Shown piece by piece: positions 1 through 9,044 of a stretch of 40,026 nucleotides of DNA. The notes under the pieces are model-generated. The model was given only the letters and a program-made list of their open reading frames with translations, searched no databases and was not told where the DNA came from. Location: NCBI GenBank assembly GCA_007120085.1, contig SKOK01000273.1, positions 1-40,026 on the forward strand. Reading direction: 5' to 3'. The position numbers and the translations under genes were made by a program. Position 1 is the stretch's first letter; each line of letters starts with the position of its first letter. This DNA comes from Bacteroidales bacterium. Its GTDB lineage: Bacteria; Bacteroidota; Bacteroidia; Bacteroidales; UBA7960.

Positions 1-705
1 AGAAATAACAGCTATTTTGTCTTTTTTGAAGAGATGCTTTATAAAGAACAGAAGGGCAGAATTGCTGTAATGGAAATCGACAAGAATGGCAAATGCCATA
101 AACCGCAGAAAGCGTTGGAGAGAAACCACCATCTGTCCTATCCTTTTCTTTTTGAAGAAGACGATAATTTATATATGCTGCCGGAATCCAGCCAAAACAA
201 ATCAGTGGATCTTTACAAGTGCACCGACTTTCCTTTGGGCTGGGAATACAGCTCAAACCTGCTGAGCAATGTTGAGGCAGCTGACTCAACCCTGTTTAAA
301 CACAACAACAATTACTGGCTCTTCACATCAGCGAGGGAGCACCCGGCTGCATCCATCAATGACAACCTGTACCTGTTTTTTTCAAACAGCCTGGAAAACG
401 GCATATGGCATCCTCATCCACTAAACCCCATCGTTTCCTGCGTTGAAGCAGCACGCCCTGCCGGAAGAGTTTTCATGAAAGGAAACAAGATTTTCAGACC
501 GGCACAAAATGCCTCGAAATATTACGGTTATGGGATTCAAATCATGGAGATCATTAAACTCTCAGAAGACGAATATGAAGAAAAACACGTTCATTCCATA
601 CATCCGGGTTGGAGCAATGACGTAATCGGTACACATACTTATAATTTCTCAGGACAAATGACCGTCATCGATGCATTGATCAAAAGAAAAAAGTTCGGAA
701 GATGA
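1..705 (+). CDS. Partial CDS (5' end outside window): glycan-related protein with a beta-propeller-like fold, resembling the glucosamine inositolphosphorylceramide transferase N-terminal-like domain found in polysaccharide clusters
   Basis: Frame 1 is open from base 1 (RNNSYFVFFEEMLYKEQKGRIAVMEID...) to TGA at 703-705, so the listed Met at 34 is probably internal. Family call comes from recognised FFEE/LPE/WxxH-type motifs only. Confidence 0.6.
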   Translation, partial: RNNSYFVFFEEMLYKEQKGRIAVMEIDKNGKCHKPQKALERNHHLSYPFLFEEDDNLYMLPESSQNKSVDLYKCTDFPLGWEYSSNLLSNVEAADSTLFKHNNNYWLFTSAREHPAASINDNLYLFFSNSLENGIWHPHPLNPIVSCVEAARPAGRVFMKGNKIFRPAQNASKYYGYGIQIMEIIKLSEDEYEEKHVHSIHPGWSNDVIGTHTYNFSGQMTVIDALIKRKKFGR

Positions 706-1757
706 AGAAAAGCGAGATCAGCATGGTAAAATATACACCCGGGAACAAGGAGGCTGCACTGGAGCTGCTGGGTCTGTTATGGACACATCTTTCAAAAGAA
801 GATCAAAAACAATTATTTGAATGGAGGTATGAGCAAAACCCATATTCCGACAACCCCCATATCTATCTGGCCTTAACAGGTAAAGAAGTCGTTGCTTTCA
901 GGGCCTTTGTCATGCAACCATTTGTTCATCCGGCAACAGGACGACTGCTGACATTTACACCTGCTGATACCATCGTGCATCCAACATACCGGGGGCAGGG
1001 CCTGTTCAAAGCGTTAAATGGCATGTTTTTCAAAGACATGCACAATCATTTAAAGCAAGAAGCAATCATTTTCAACCTTTCATCAAATGAAGAAAGCACA
1101 CCGGCAAACATAAAGGAAGGCTGGCAGACGACCAATGGCATTAAGAGGTTTGCCCTTAATTTTTCTATACGCAATTATGTAATGACCAAATTTTTTGGTC
1201 AAAAAACAAGAGAGCCCGAATCGGGTTTTTCAAAAACACACTTTATTGAAATCACCCATTCCCCGCAGCCAGCAGCAATGGCCTTGTGCGCTGAAAGGTA
1301 CCGGGATCCACACAAGTTAAGCCACGTGCGGGATACGAGGTATTTCAACTGGAGATATGCCCTCAATAAAAACAATTACCTCTTCACTTACCTGTGGCAG
1401 GGCGAAGAAATCCTTTCTTACCTGGTGATGGAAAAAAGATATGATGCGCAATACTTGCTGCTGGAATATGCCTGCAGGGATGGCAAAGTGCTTAAACAGG
1501 CCATAAACCTGACCATGAAAAAACAGTGCATCCCATTTCTGCGAACATGGGCATTGTCGGATGATGATAGCTCGCTGCTCAGCAGGTGTGGTTTTATTCC
1601 TGCGCCGGTTAAGTTATGGAAACTGTTGGGTAAGAAGCGTCTTGCTGTGCTGGTCAGACCAATTAAGGAGCATCCTCACCCGCACGACTTTTTCTTGGGC
1701 CATATAGATACCAGGGACATCAACAACTGGCAATTCTTCATCGCCGACAGGCATTAA
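702..1757 (+). CDS. GNAT-family N-acetyltransferase
   Basis: 351-aa ORF overlapping the previous stop by ATGA. Contains a GNAT acetyl-CoA-binding-like segment (VHPTYRGQGLFKALN). Confidence 0.75.
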   Translation: MKKSEISMVKYTPGNKEAALELLGLLWTHLSKEDQKQLFEWRYEQNPYSDNPHIYLALTGKEVVAFRAFVMQPFVHPATGRLLTFTPADTIVHPTYRGQGLFKALNGMFFKDMHNHLKQEAIIFNLSSNEESTPANIKEGWQTTNGIKRFALNFSIRNYVMTKFFGQKTREPESGFSKTHFIEITHSPQPAAMALCAERYRDPHKLSHVRDTRYFNWRYALNKNNYLFTYLWQGEEILSYLVMEKRYDAQYLLLEYACRDGKVLKQAINLTMKKQCIPFLRTWALSDDDSSLLSRCGFIPAPVKLWKLLGKKRLAVLVRPIKEHPHPHDFFLGHIDTRDINNWQFFIADRH

Positions 1758-1839
1758 GTCTTCATAAATACATCAGCATACCCGTTTTTTTGCGAAATTT
1801 GCATAATCCCTCATAAGTATAAGATTAACATCGGCCTTT

Positions 1840-3123
1840 ATGACCCGCTCATTGCTGCACCTCTTCCGACTGGAACATATTCGTCACTTTATGACGCTTT
1901 TTTCCAGTTCAGTACTGGGTCAATTGCTTACGCTGGCCCTCGCCCCTGTCCTTTCCCGGATGTTTTTGCCGGATGACTTTGGGTTGGCAGCCCTTTACCT
2001 TGGCATTCTCAGCGTGATTGGGGTAGTATCTACCGGCAAATATGAACAGGCCATCATGTTGCCCAGGGAAGATACTGCTGCTGTTCATATTTTCAGGCTT
2101 GTGCTGCTGCTGGCCGGCGTGGCTTCAGCCATATCACTGATGGTCGTACTGATTTTTAACAATGACATTGCGGCGGCATTGGGCAACCCCCTGATCAGCC
2201 TGTGGCTTTACCTTTTGCCACTCAGCTTGCTTATCCACGCAGCACACCAGGCGGCTCTTTTTTATTCCAACCGTACAAAAAAGTTTAACAGGATCGCAAA
2301 AACCACGCTGATTCAACAGGTCTCAACCAATGGCATCAAAGTGGGTGCCGGCGCACTGCAATTCAGTCTGAATGGCCTGATCATCGGACAGATTGCAGGT
2401 CACTTTCTGTCGATGCTGTTTGTGCTTGTCAATACCATAAAGCAGATCAGGAAAGTTAACGTACCGCTCTCGCTGACGGCCATCAAACAGCAGGCACGCA
2501 TTTACGCTCAATATCCGCGCTTCAACATGCTGTTAAGCCTTACCAATAACATTTCCGGCAGCTTGCCCATATTCCTGTTCACACGCGGCTTTTCTGCTGA
2601 AGCAGCTGGCCTTTATGCCTTTGGTTATGCCTTTGTATTCAGGCCGCTAAGCCTTTTCTCGCAAAGCACCCAGCAGGTGCTTTCGCAAAAGATGATAGAA
2701 AATCATCACCATGGCAAGGCCATTTACCCGACGCTTAAAAAACTGATCAGCCGCCTATTGTTAGCCGGGCTGATCCCCTTTACACTGGTAACAATATGGG
2801 CACCCAATATCTTTGCCTTTGTCTTTTCTGAAGCATACGGACCGGCAGGGCAATACCTTCAGATACTTAGTCCATGGCTATTTATGGTTTTATTGACCAG
2901 CCCGCTAACTTTTTTACACGAGCTATACTTTAAACAGAAGACGGCCATGATCATCGATATTGTTTACCTGGTTTTGCGTTTCTTTGCACTGATGACTGGC
3001 ATATGGCTGAATGACATCACCATGGCCCTTGTGCTTTTTTCAGGAAGCGGCGCCCTGGTGGTCGGATACAAAATGCTTTGGTATATGCAACTGGCACGTA
3101 AGGGTGATAAAAACAAAATATGA
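1840..3123 (+). CDS. Wzx-type lipopolysaccharide/oligosaccharide flippase (MATE/MOP superfamily)
   Basis: 427-aa, highly hydrophobic multi-TM protein starting FSSSVLGQLLTLALAPVLSRMFLPDDFGLAALYLG, typical of polysaccharide biosynthesis flippases. Confidence 0.85.
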   Translation: MTRSLLHLFRLEHIRHFMTLFSSSVLGQLLTLALAPVLSRMFLPDDFGLAALYLGILSVIGVVSTGKYEQAIMLPREDTAAVHIFRLVLLLAGVASAISLMVVLIFNNDIAAALGNPLISLWLYLLPLSLLIHAAHQAALFYSNRTKKFNRIAKTTLIQQVSTNGIKVGAGALQFSLNGLIIGQIAGHFLSMLFVLVNTIKQIRKVNVPLSLTAIKQQARIYAQYPRFNMLLSLTNNISGSLPIFLFTRGFSAEAAGLYAFGYAFVFRPLSLFSQSTQQVLSQKMIENHHHGKAIYPTLKKLISRLLLAGLIPFTLVTIWAPNIFAFVFSEAYGPAGQYLQILSPWLFMVLLTSPLTFLHELYFKQKTAMIIDIVYLVLRFFALMTGIWLNDITMALVLFSGSGALVVGYKMLWYMQLARKGDKNKI

Positions 3124-3173
3124 AACACCCATGCCAAAGATTTTGACGCACAGGGGAATGATTATTGATCGCT

Positions 3174-3271
3174 GGCAACGGATCGCCCTGAAAGGGCAAT
3201 TTAATTCAGCCCAGTGGCAACGCCCTGGGTAAATGCGGGCAACACCCCCCAGCGCCCTGAAGGGGCAGCTT
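3174..3271. repeat. Intergenic paired-hairpin repeat (GCCCTGAAAGGGC / CCCAG...CTGGG type), two units
   Basis: GCCCT-GAA-AGGGC at 3185-3197, CCCAG...CTGGG at 3210-3229, and a second near-copy GCCCTGAAGGGGC at 3254-3266. Both GCCCTGAA copies are followed by a similar CA(A/G)(T/C)TTA tail. Confidence 0.7.
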
Positions 3272-3322
3272 AAAATCAACCACAAAAAACTAATAAACAA
3301 ATAGTTAATAAATTATAAACAT

Positions 3323-4510
3323 ATGAAACACCCTGCAAACATATCCGTTCTGGTGATCCCTTCGTGGTATCCCCCCTTGGGCGGGGAGTTTTTCAGGGAA
3401 CACAGCATCGCCCTGGCAGAGGCAGGTCTTAAGGTCAATGTGTTGGCTGGCATTGAAACAGGCATACGGCAGCGGCCAAAGGATTTCTTGTTTCGTTGGC
3501 ATACAACTGTAAATCAGAATGATGGCATCAACGAAAAGATACGTTTCGTACGCCGTATCCCTTTGTTACAAAAGGTAAATGCCCAACGCTGGGTGAACGC
3601 CGTGGTCAATATGTTTGCCGATTACCGCAAACACCATCCACTACCCGACCTTTTACAGGCACACAGCTCTATGTGGGCGGGACTGGCCGCTGCAAAGATC
3701 AAACAAAAATGGGGCATCCCCTATGTAATCACCGAACATCGCGGACGCTTCACCGGCCAGGGACAAATGGCACAAAAACTCATCAAAGACTGGCACAAAC
3801 CATTGTTGGCTGAGGCATTTGATGAAGCAAAACACATCGTAAGCGTAAGTGCCTCTTTGCATGATACGATTAAAGAAATCAGCCCGCAAAGCAGCAACAA
3901 ACTCTCGGTGATCCCAAATATGACAGATACAGATTTTTTTGTTCCTTATAACCGGCAAACCAAAGCAGACAAGCCTTTTCGCTTTCTATGCGTAACACAT
4001 CTTGAGCACCTGAAGGGCATTGATGTGCTACTGAACGCCTTTGCCGGGTTGCAAAGCCACGATGCACAGCCAAGCCAGCTGATGATTGCAGGATCAGGCG
4101 TTGAAAGAGCAAGGCTGGTGGCATTGTGCCATTCACTGGGCTTAAAGGAAAGTGTGGTATTCACAGGTCGCCTGAGCCGAAAAGAAGTGCTGATGCAGAT
4201 GCAAGATGCAGATGCCTTCGTTCTGCCCTCGCGTTTCGAAGCCTTCGGCATTGTGCTGATCGAAGCAATGGCCTGCGGGCTGCCCCTGATTGCCACCAGC
4301 TCCGGAGGTCCCGCGGATATTGTTAAGCACGACACCGGTATGATGTGCAAGCCGGGAAATGCAGATGACCTTATGGGGGCTATGCAGCAAATGATCAATC
4401 ATCATCATGATTTTGACAGAGCAAAGATACGTTTACACTGCCTGGAGAGATACAGCAGGGAAGCTGTAAGTGCACAATACGTAAAATTATATCAATCAAT
4501 GAGGGCTTAA
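3323..4510 (+). CDS. Glycosyltransferase family 4 protein
   Basis: 395 aa. N-terminal [26 protein letters not shown]-terminal GT-B features [36 protein letters not shown]. Confidence 0.92.
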   Translation: MKHPANISVLVIPSWYPPLGGEFFREHSIALAEAGLKVNVLAGIETGIRQRPKDFLFRWHTTVNQNDGINEKIRFVRRIPLLQKVNAQRWVNAVVNMFADYRKHHPLPDLLQAHSSMWAGLAAAKIKQKWGIPYVITEHRGRFTGQGQMAQKLIKDWHKPLLAEAFDEAKHIVSVSASLHDTIKEISPQSSNKLSVIPNMTDTDFFVPYNRQTKADKPFRFLCVTHLEHLKGIDVLLNAFAGLQSHDAQPSQLMIAGSGVERARLVALCHSLGLKESVVFTGRLSRKEVLMQMQDADAFVLPSRFEAFGIVLIEAMACGLPLIATSSGGPADIVKHDTGMMCKPGNADDLMGAMQQMINHHHDFDRAKIRLHCLERYSREAVSAQYVKLYQSMRA

Positions 4511-4658
4511 TAATGATTTACGACAGCCGATTTGCTAAACATGGCATTGTTTGGGAAGATTGCTGCCGATTGGCGGGCAGAAAATCCGCAACTGCAAACC
4601 CACACAAAACGAATCCAGGGAATAATGAACGAATAACTAAAAACAAAATTTCAATCTT

Positions 4659-6275
4659 ATGGAACAACCAAAGCTTTGCTATCAGGATGGATTCCGGTGG
4701 TTCACGCAGGGAAATGTTACCTTCAAGGGCTACCTGTTTGACGAAAAGGCGATCTTTCGTGGTGCGCAGGATGCCCTGTCCTTGTTTGGTGAAGTAGAAG
4801 ATGCAGACGGCCTGTCCAGGCTGCTCAAGCGCATTGACGGTGCCTTTACGGTGATCATCAGGCAGGAAAATGCATTGCTCATCGGCACCGACCCCATGGG
4901 ATTGTTCCCGTTATTATATGCCAGCATTGATGGAGAGTGGGTTGTTTCTGACAGTGCAGACCAGGTATTAGCATCAAAAAACAGATGGGCGTTTAACGAG
5001 TATGCACTCCCTGAATTCCACGCAGCCGGCTTTGTGCTGGGAGAAGAAACGCTGGTAAAGGATGTGTTCAGGACCCGGGCCGGAGAGGTATTGCTGCTGA
5101 CACCTGGCGATAAAAAACAACACTGTTATCATTACTTTCTTCCAGAACTTTTCCTGGATGATCCAAAGGAGGAGCTTAAAAGTCGTTTGCAAGAGGTGCT
5201 GAACAATGTTTCCGGCCACCTTCTGGCATCACTGGATGGCAAAACAGCCGTGGTGCCGCTGAGCGGAGGATATGATTCAAGACTGATTGCCTGCATGCTC
5301 AAAAAGGCAGGGTACGACAAGGTGATTTGCCTTACCTACGGCAGGCCAAACACCGAATCCAGGTTGAGCCAGAAGGTGGCAAAAGCCCTGGGATACGAGT
5401 GGATATTTGTTGATTACCGCGACATCAATATAAATGATTTTCATAAAGAAAGAAATTTTAGGGCCTACGCTGGCTTCACGGGTATGCTGGGTTCCATGCC
5501 CTACCTGCAGGAATATTTTGCCGTAATGCATCTCAAGCACAAAGGGCTCATCCCTGATGACAGCATTTTCGTGCCGGGACACACCGGTGATTACATTGCC
5601 GGCAGCTATACGGAGAAAACCATCCGGGCAAGTTTAAGCCGTAAAGAAAACCCAAAAGAACTGGTTAAGAAGTACTTCCTTTTCCTGATCTTAAATAAGA
5701 AAGAGAAAAAGCAGATTGAGAAAAGGCTGAAGCAGTGGTTTGCCGGCTACAGTCCACCCAAAGCAGTCACTTCTTCAGAATATGACATTTACACGGAAGA
5801 TTGGGACTTGAAGGAAAAGTTCAGTAAGTTTATATTTAACTCAGCGAAGGTGTTCCCATTTTTCGGCTACCAGTTTCGATTGCCTTTATGGGATGCTGAG
5901 TTCAGGTCTTTTTTCCGTGAGCTTCCTTTTAAACACCGCTCCAGCAAGGTCTTGTACGATGATGTCATTACTGAAGGCTATTTCAAACCATTGGGTGTGC
6001 ATTTCATGAATGAGGAGATCACCTCATCAGCTGACCATATAGCCATTCAGCGTGTAAAAAATGTGCTAAGGTTTTTTATGCCTGCAAAGGTACGTAATCA
6101 GCGCCTGAGCAAAAGGGATTACATTTTCTACGAAAAATTCACGAGGGAACTGATCAGCAGCATGAAGGACGATGGAGCAAGCATCAACATGAATGTCAAC
6201 AGCTACAACGCATTCATTTGTCAGTGGTACGCCAATGAAGTAAAAAAACTGACAATCAGCTCAAAGAATCATTAA
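4659..6275 (+). CDS. Asparagine synthase-related protein (PP-loop ATP pyrophosphatase domain; N-terminal glutaminase-like domain without Cys2)
   Basis: 538 aa. PP-loop VPLSGGYDSRL; GTDPMGLFPLLYA resembles the class II amidotransferase/AsnB core. In-frame TAA at 4638-4640 upstream limits the N terminus. Confidence 0.8.
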   Translation: MEQPKLCYQDGFRWFTQGNVTFKGYLFDEKAIFRGAQDALSLFGEVEDADGLSRLLKRIDGAFTVIIRQENALLIGTDPMGLFPLLYASIDGEWVVSDSADQVLASKNRWAFNEYALPEFHAAGFVLGEETLVKDVFRTRAGEVLLLTPGDKKQHCYHYFLPELFLDDPKEELKSRLQEVLNNVSGHLLASLDGKTAVVPLSGGYDSRLIACMLKKAGYDKVICLTYGRPNTESRLSQKVAKALGYEWIFVDYRDININDFHKERNFRAYAGFTGMLGSMPYLQEYFAVMHLKHKGLIPDDSIFVPGHTGDYIAGSYTEKTIRASLSRKENPKELVKKYFLFLILNKKEKKQIEKRLKQWFAGYSPPKAVTSSEYDIYTEDWDLKEKFSKFIFNSAKVFPFFGYQFRLPLWDAEFRSFFRELPFKHRSSKVLYDDVITEGYFKPLGVHFMNEEITSSADHIAIQRVKNVLRFFMPAKVRNQRLSKRDYIFYEKFTRELISSMKDDGASINMNVNSYNAFICQWYANEVKKLTISSKNH

Positions 6276-6331
6276 AGCCATCTGAGCCGTGACTTGAAAA
6301 AACACCCGTAGAGCCCGAAATATAGTTTCTT

Positions 6332-6886
6332 TTAGTCTTTTATTGTGCCTTCAAATGTCCCCAGGAACTGGTCAAGGTTTGGATTTTCCTTAAAAACGCC
6401 ATCCTTAAAGAAGGTAAGGACGCCTTCCATGGCTTTTGGAGGCCTGAATCCGGGGATGGCTGTAATCAGCTGAAAGTTTTCATCAAAGAAGGCTACCGAA
6501 GGATAGCTCATCCGGCCTTGCAGCAGGGCAATGGCAAAACTATGCGTGGCACGGCGCTGCCCGATGTTTTCGTTTTCATAGGTTACACCCTGGAATACGA
6601 TAGGATCCTCCTGCTCAGCATTGAGTTTGACCGGATAAAAATTATCGTTAAGCATGGCTGCAATGGTTGGATGTGAAAAAGTTTCAGAGGTCATCCGGCG
6701 GCACCATCCGCACCAATCGGTATATACATCAACAAAGATCATACGTGGCTCTTCGCTGAAGCGCTCCTGGGCCTCTTCGATGGTCAGCCAGTTCACTTTA
6801 ACTTCATTTGAACCAGCATACAGAGAAGCTCCCAGGGTTACGGTAATAAAGGCGAGGGTAATAATGCTTTTTGAAAAAATGTTCAT
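6332..6886 (-). CDS. Thioredoxin-like secreted protein (DUF255/thioredoxin_7 type)
   Basis: 184 aa; signal-peptide-like N terminus; FVDVYTDWCGWCRRMTSETF with a CxxC motif. Confidence 0.85.
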   Translation of the reverse strand: MNIFSKSIITLAFITVTLGASLYAGSNEVKVNWLTIEEAQERFSEEPRMIFVDVYTDWCGWCRRMTSETFSHPTIAAMLNDNFYPVKLNAEQEDPIVFQGVTYENENIGQRRATHSFAIALLQGRMSYPSVAFFDENFQLITAIPGFRPPKAMEGVLTFFKDGVFKENPNLDQFLGTFEGTIKD

Positions 6887-6983
6887 CGGTTTGTTTTTTT
6901 AAATTTGGATATACAAAATTACGTATTTAATAACAAAGTGCATGAATATAATTAACAACGCTGGTGCAATACATATTGTTTGC

Positions 6984-6991
6984 TAATTTTG
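6984..6991 (+). promoter_or_regulatory. Putative Bacteroidota -7 element TAATTTTG upstream of the ABC permease
   Basis: TAATTTTG matches TAnnTTTG 14 nt before the ATG at 7005. No good -33 TTG seen. Confidence 0.4.
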
Positions 6992-7004
6992 TGGTTTATT
7001 TTCA

Positions 7005-8237
7005 ATGCAAGTGTTTCTCAAGCGATCAGATAAGCAATCAATTTCGCCGGGCAGGATTGCCTGGCGGAGGTTTATGAGGATACCGACCGCTGTTGCGGGC
7101 CTGGGATGGATTCTCATTGCGGCCTTTCTGGCCATCTTCGGGTATTTTCTTATTCCCGACAGCACGCCTTACGCCAACCACCAGCAGCTTGAGCTGGCCC
7201 TGCATCCGCCGGGCACGCGTATGCAAATGCTGCAAATTACAAGGAACCAGGCATACACTACTCCGTCACTTTTTCACAGGCTGATTCGTGGCAAACCCAC
7301 TCCATTCCGTACCATTCCTGTAAATGATTGGTGGCTGGAAGGAGAAAAGCTCCATTATGAGATCTATCCCGGACAGCCTGGATATCCGGGCTTGGAAAGC
7401 TACATCCATATAGCTGATGTATTGTATGCGCTGGACACTGACTTTTCAATTGAGGCTGAGGGAGATTCCGTTGTTCTTTTAAGGGATTTTTTAGGGACAC
7501 AACACAGAAAGGGCATCGCACAGATGCACACGGAGATCGTTGACCGGCATATCCGGAGTCAACGCTTTTGGCTTGGTACTGACCGTTTTGGCAGGGATAT
7601 GCTCAGCCAGCTGGTGATAGGCACGCGTGTTTCATTGTCGGTAGGCTTCATTGCCGTATTCATTTCGCTTGTCATTGGCATCAGCCTTGGCAGCCTGGCG
7701 GGCTTTTACAGGGGCCGCACCGATCAGATCATCCTTTGGTTGATCAATGTGGTGTGGTCAATACCAACCCTTTTGCTTGCCATCGCCATCACCTTTGCCC
7801 TGGGAAAGGGTTTTTGGCAGGTCTTTGTGGCCGTTGGCCTCACCATGTGGGTTGAGGTGGCGCGTTTGGTGCGCGGGCAGGTCATCAGCATTCGGGAAAA
7901 TGAATACGTTGAGGCGGCAAGGGCGTTGGGCTTAAGCAGCTTGCGAATCATACGCCGGCACATCCTGCCGGTAACGATGGGACCTGTGATTGTGATATCG
8001 GCAGCAAACTTTGCATCTGCCATATTAATTGAGGCAGGGCTAAGCTTCCTGGGTATTGGGGTTCAGCCGCCAATGCCTTCCTGGGGATCAATGATCAGGG
8101 AGCACTATGGATACATCATTCTGGACAAGGGGTACCTTGCTTTTTTGCCGGGGCTGGCCATTATGCTGATGGTGCTGGCATTTATGCTCATCGGCAACGG
8201 GCTGCGCGATGCGCTCGACAGAAGCGCAAGGGATTGA
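7005..8237 (+). CDS. ABC transporter permease, peptide/nickel (DppC/OppC) type
   Basis: 410 aa. HPLGTD-like RFWLGTDRFGRDMLSQLVIGTRVSLSVGF and EAARALGLSSLRIIRRHILPVTMGPVIV (EAA loop) are characteristic. Confidence 0.9.
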   Translation: MQVFLKRSDKQSISPGRIAWRRFMRIPTAVAGLGWILIAAFLAIFGYFLIPDSTPYANHQQLELALHPPGTRMQMLQITRNQAYTTPSLFHRLIRGKPTPFRTIPVNDWWLEGEKLHYEIYPGQPGYPGLESYIHIADVLYALDTDFSIEAEGDSVVLLRDFLGTQHRKGIAQMHTEIVDRHIRSQRFWLGTDRFGRDMLSQLVIGTRVSLSVGFIAVFISLVIGISLGSLAGFYRGRTDQIILWLINVVWSIPTLLLAIAITFALGKGFWQVFVAVGLTMWVEVARLVRGQVISIRENEYVEAARALGLSSLRIIRRHILPVTMGPVIVISAANFASAILIEAGLSFLGIGVQPPMPSWGSMIREHYGYIILDKGYLAFLPGLAIMLMVLAFMLIGNGLRDALDRSARD

Positions 8238-8260
8238 CACTACTGCCACATCCCTCATGA

Positions 8261-8908
8261 TCAGGGTGCTTTATTTGTAAGCAAAGGTACAAAACGAAAA
8301 TAACCAAACTTCTGTTCTTCCAGCCTCCCGTCCTCTTGTTTGATCAGGCGCGTCATCACTTGCGTATCGCCCGCCCCGAGCGGCAGCACCAGCATCCCAC
8401 CCGTTTTAAGCTGATCGGTCAACGCTTCCGGAACGAATGGAGCTGCTGCCGTTACCAGGATGCGGTCAAAGGGTGCAAAAGCAGGCAAACCCTTGTAACC
8501 ATCCCCATAAAAAAGCTTTACCTTATAGTTCATTGACTCCAGCAGCTTCTTAGTCTTCGCGAACAGGGAGTGATGCCGTTCGATGCTGAAAACCCGCGCA
8601 CCCATCTCCGCAAGGATACAGGCCTGATAACCACTGCCAGTGCCAACCTCCAGGACCTTGAGGCCTTTGCCAGCCTGTAAAAGCTCCGTTTGGAAAGCAA
8701 CAGTGTATGGCTGGCTGATGGTTTGCCCCGAACCAATAGGAAAGGGTTTATCCTGGTAAGCAATCTCTACAAACGAAGAATCAAGAAAAAAATGCCGAGG
8801 AACGGCTTCAATGGCAGCTAAAACATTCTCATCCTGAATGCCCTTCGAACGAACCTCCTCCACCAATTTCTTACGAAGCCCCTTGTGCCGGTACGAATCA
8901 ATCATCAT
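8261..8908 (-). CDS. pcm: Protein-L-isoaspartate(D-aspartate) O-methyltransferase
   Basis: FPIGSGQTISQPYTVAFQTELL and VLEVGTGSGYQACILAEMGARVFSIERH are PCMT hallmarks. ORF extends to 8953; MMIDSYRHKGLRKKLVEE (8908/8905) is the more likely start. Confidence 0.93.
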   Translation of the reverse strand: MMIDSYRHKGLRKKLVEEVRSKGIQDENVLAAIEAVPRHFFLDSSFVEIAYQDKPFPIGSGQTISQPYTVAFQTELLQAGKGLKVLEVGTGSGYQACILAEMGARVFSIERHHSLFAKTKKLLESMNYKVKLFYGDGYKGLPAFAPFDRILVTAAAPFVPEALTDQLKTGGMLVLPLGAGDTQVMTRLIKQEDGRLEEQKFGYFRFVPLLTNKAP

Positions 8909-9000
8909 TGCATCAATAATACATTTATAAAAATGGCCTGTTGAATACGACATAAAAACCAGAATACGAAAATAAGCATTTCAGACAGGATAAAAAACTA

Positions 9001-9008
9001 TACTTTTG
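9001..9008 (+). promoter_or_regulatory. Putative -7 element TACTTTTG upstream of the Gfo/Idh/MocA gene
   Basis: TACTTTTG matches TAnnTTTG; lies 37 nt before the ATG at 9045. Confidence 0.45.
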
Positions 9009-9044
9009 CATAAGATTTCATTTTTCAATAAAGACAATATACAA

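Noticed and set aside
3011-3300. Small ORFs (73, 60 and 86 aa) across the flippase end and intergenic repeat
   Set aside because: They arise from the hairpin repeat sequence and the 3' end of the flippase gene; likely spurious repeat-derived proteins.
4191-4216. Short direct repeat GATGCAGATGCAAGATGCAGATGC
   Set aside because: Lies in the GT4 coding region and encodes [10 protein letters not shown] in frame; coincidental short repetition.
3946-4398. 150-aa - strand ORF opposite the GT4 gene
   Set aside because: Entirely within the GT4 coding region on the opposite strand; no independent support.
4513-4797. 94-aa + strand ORF between GT4 and the asparagine-synthase-like gene
   Set aside because: Overlaps the start of the supported 4659-6275 CDS in another frame; composition not protein-like.
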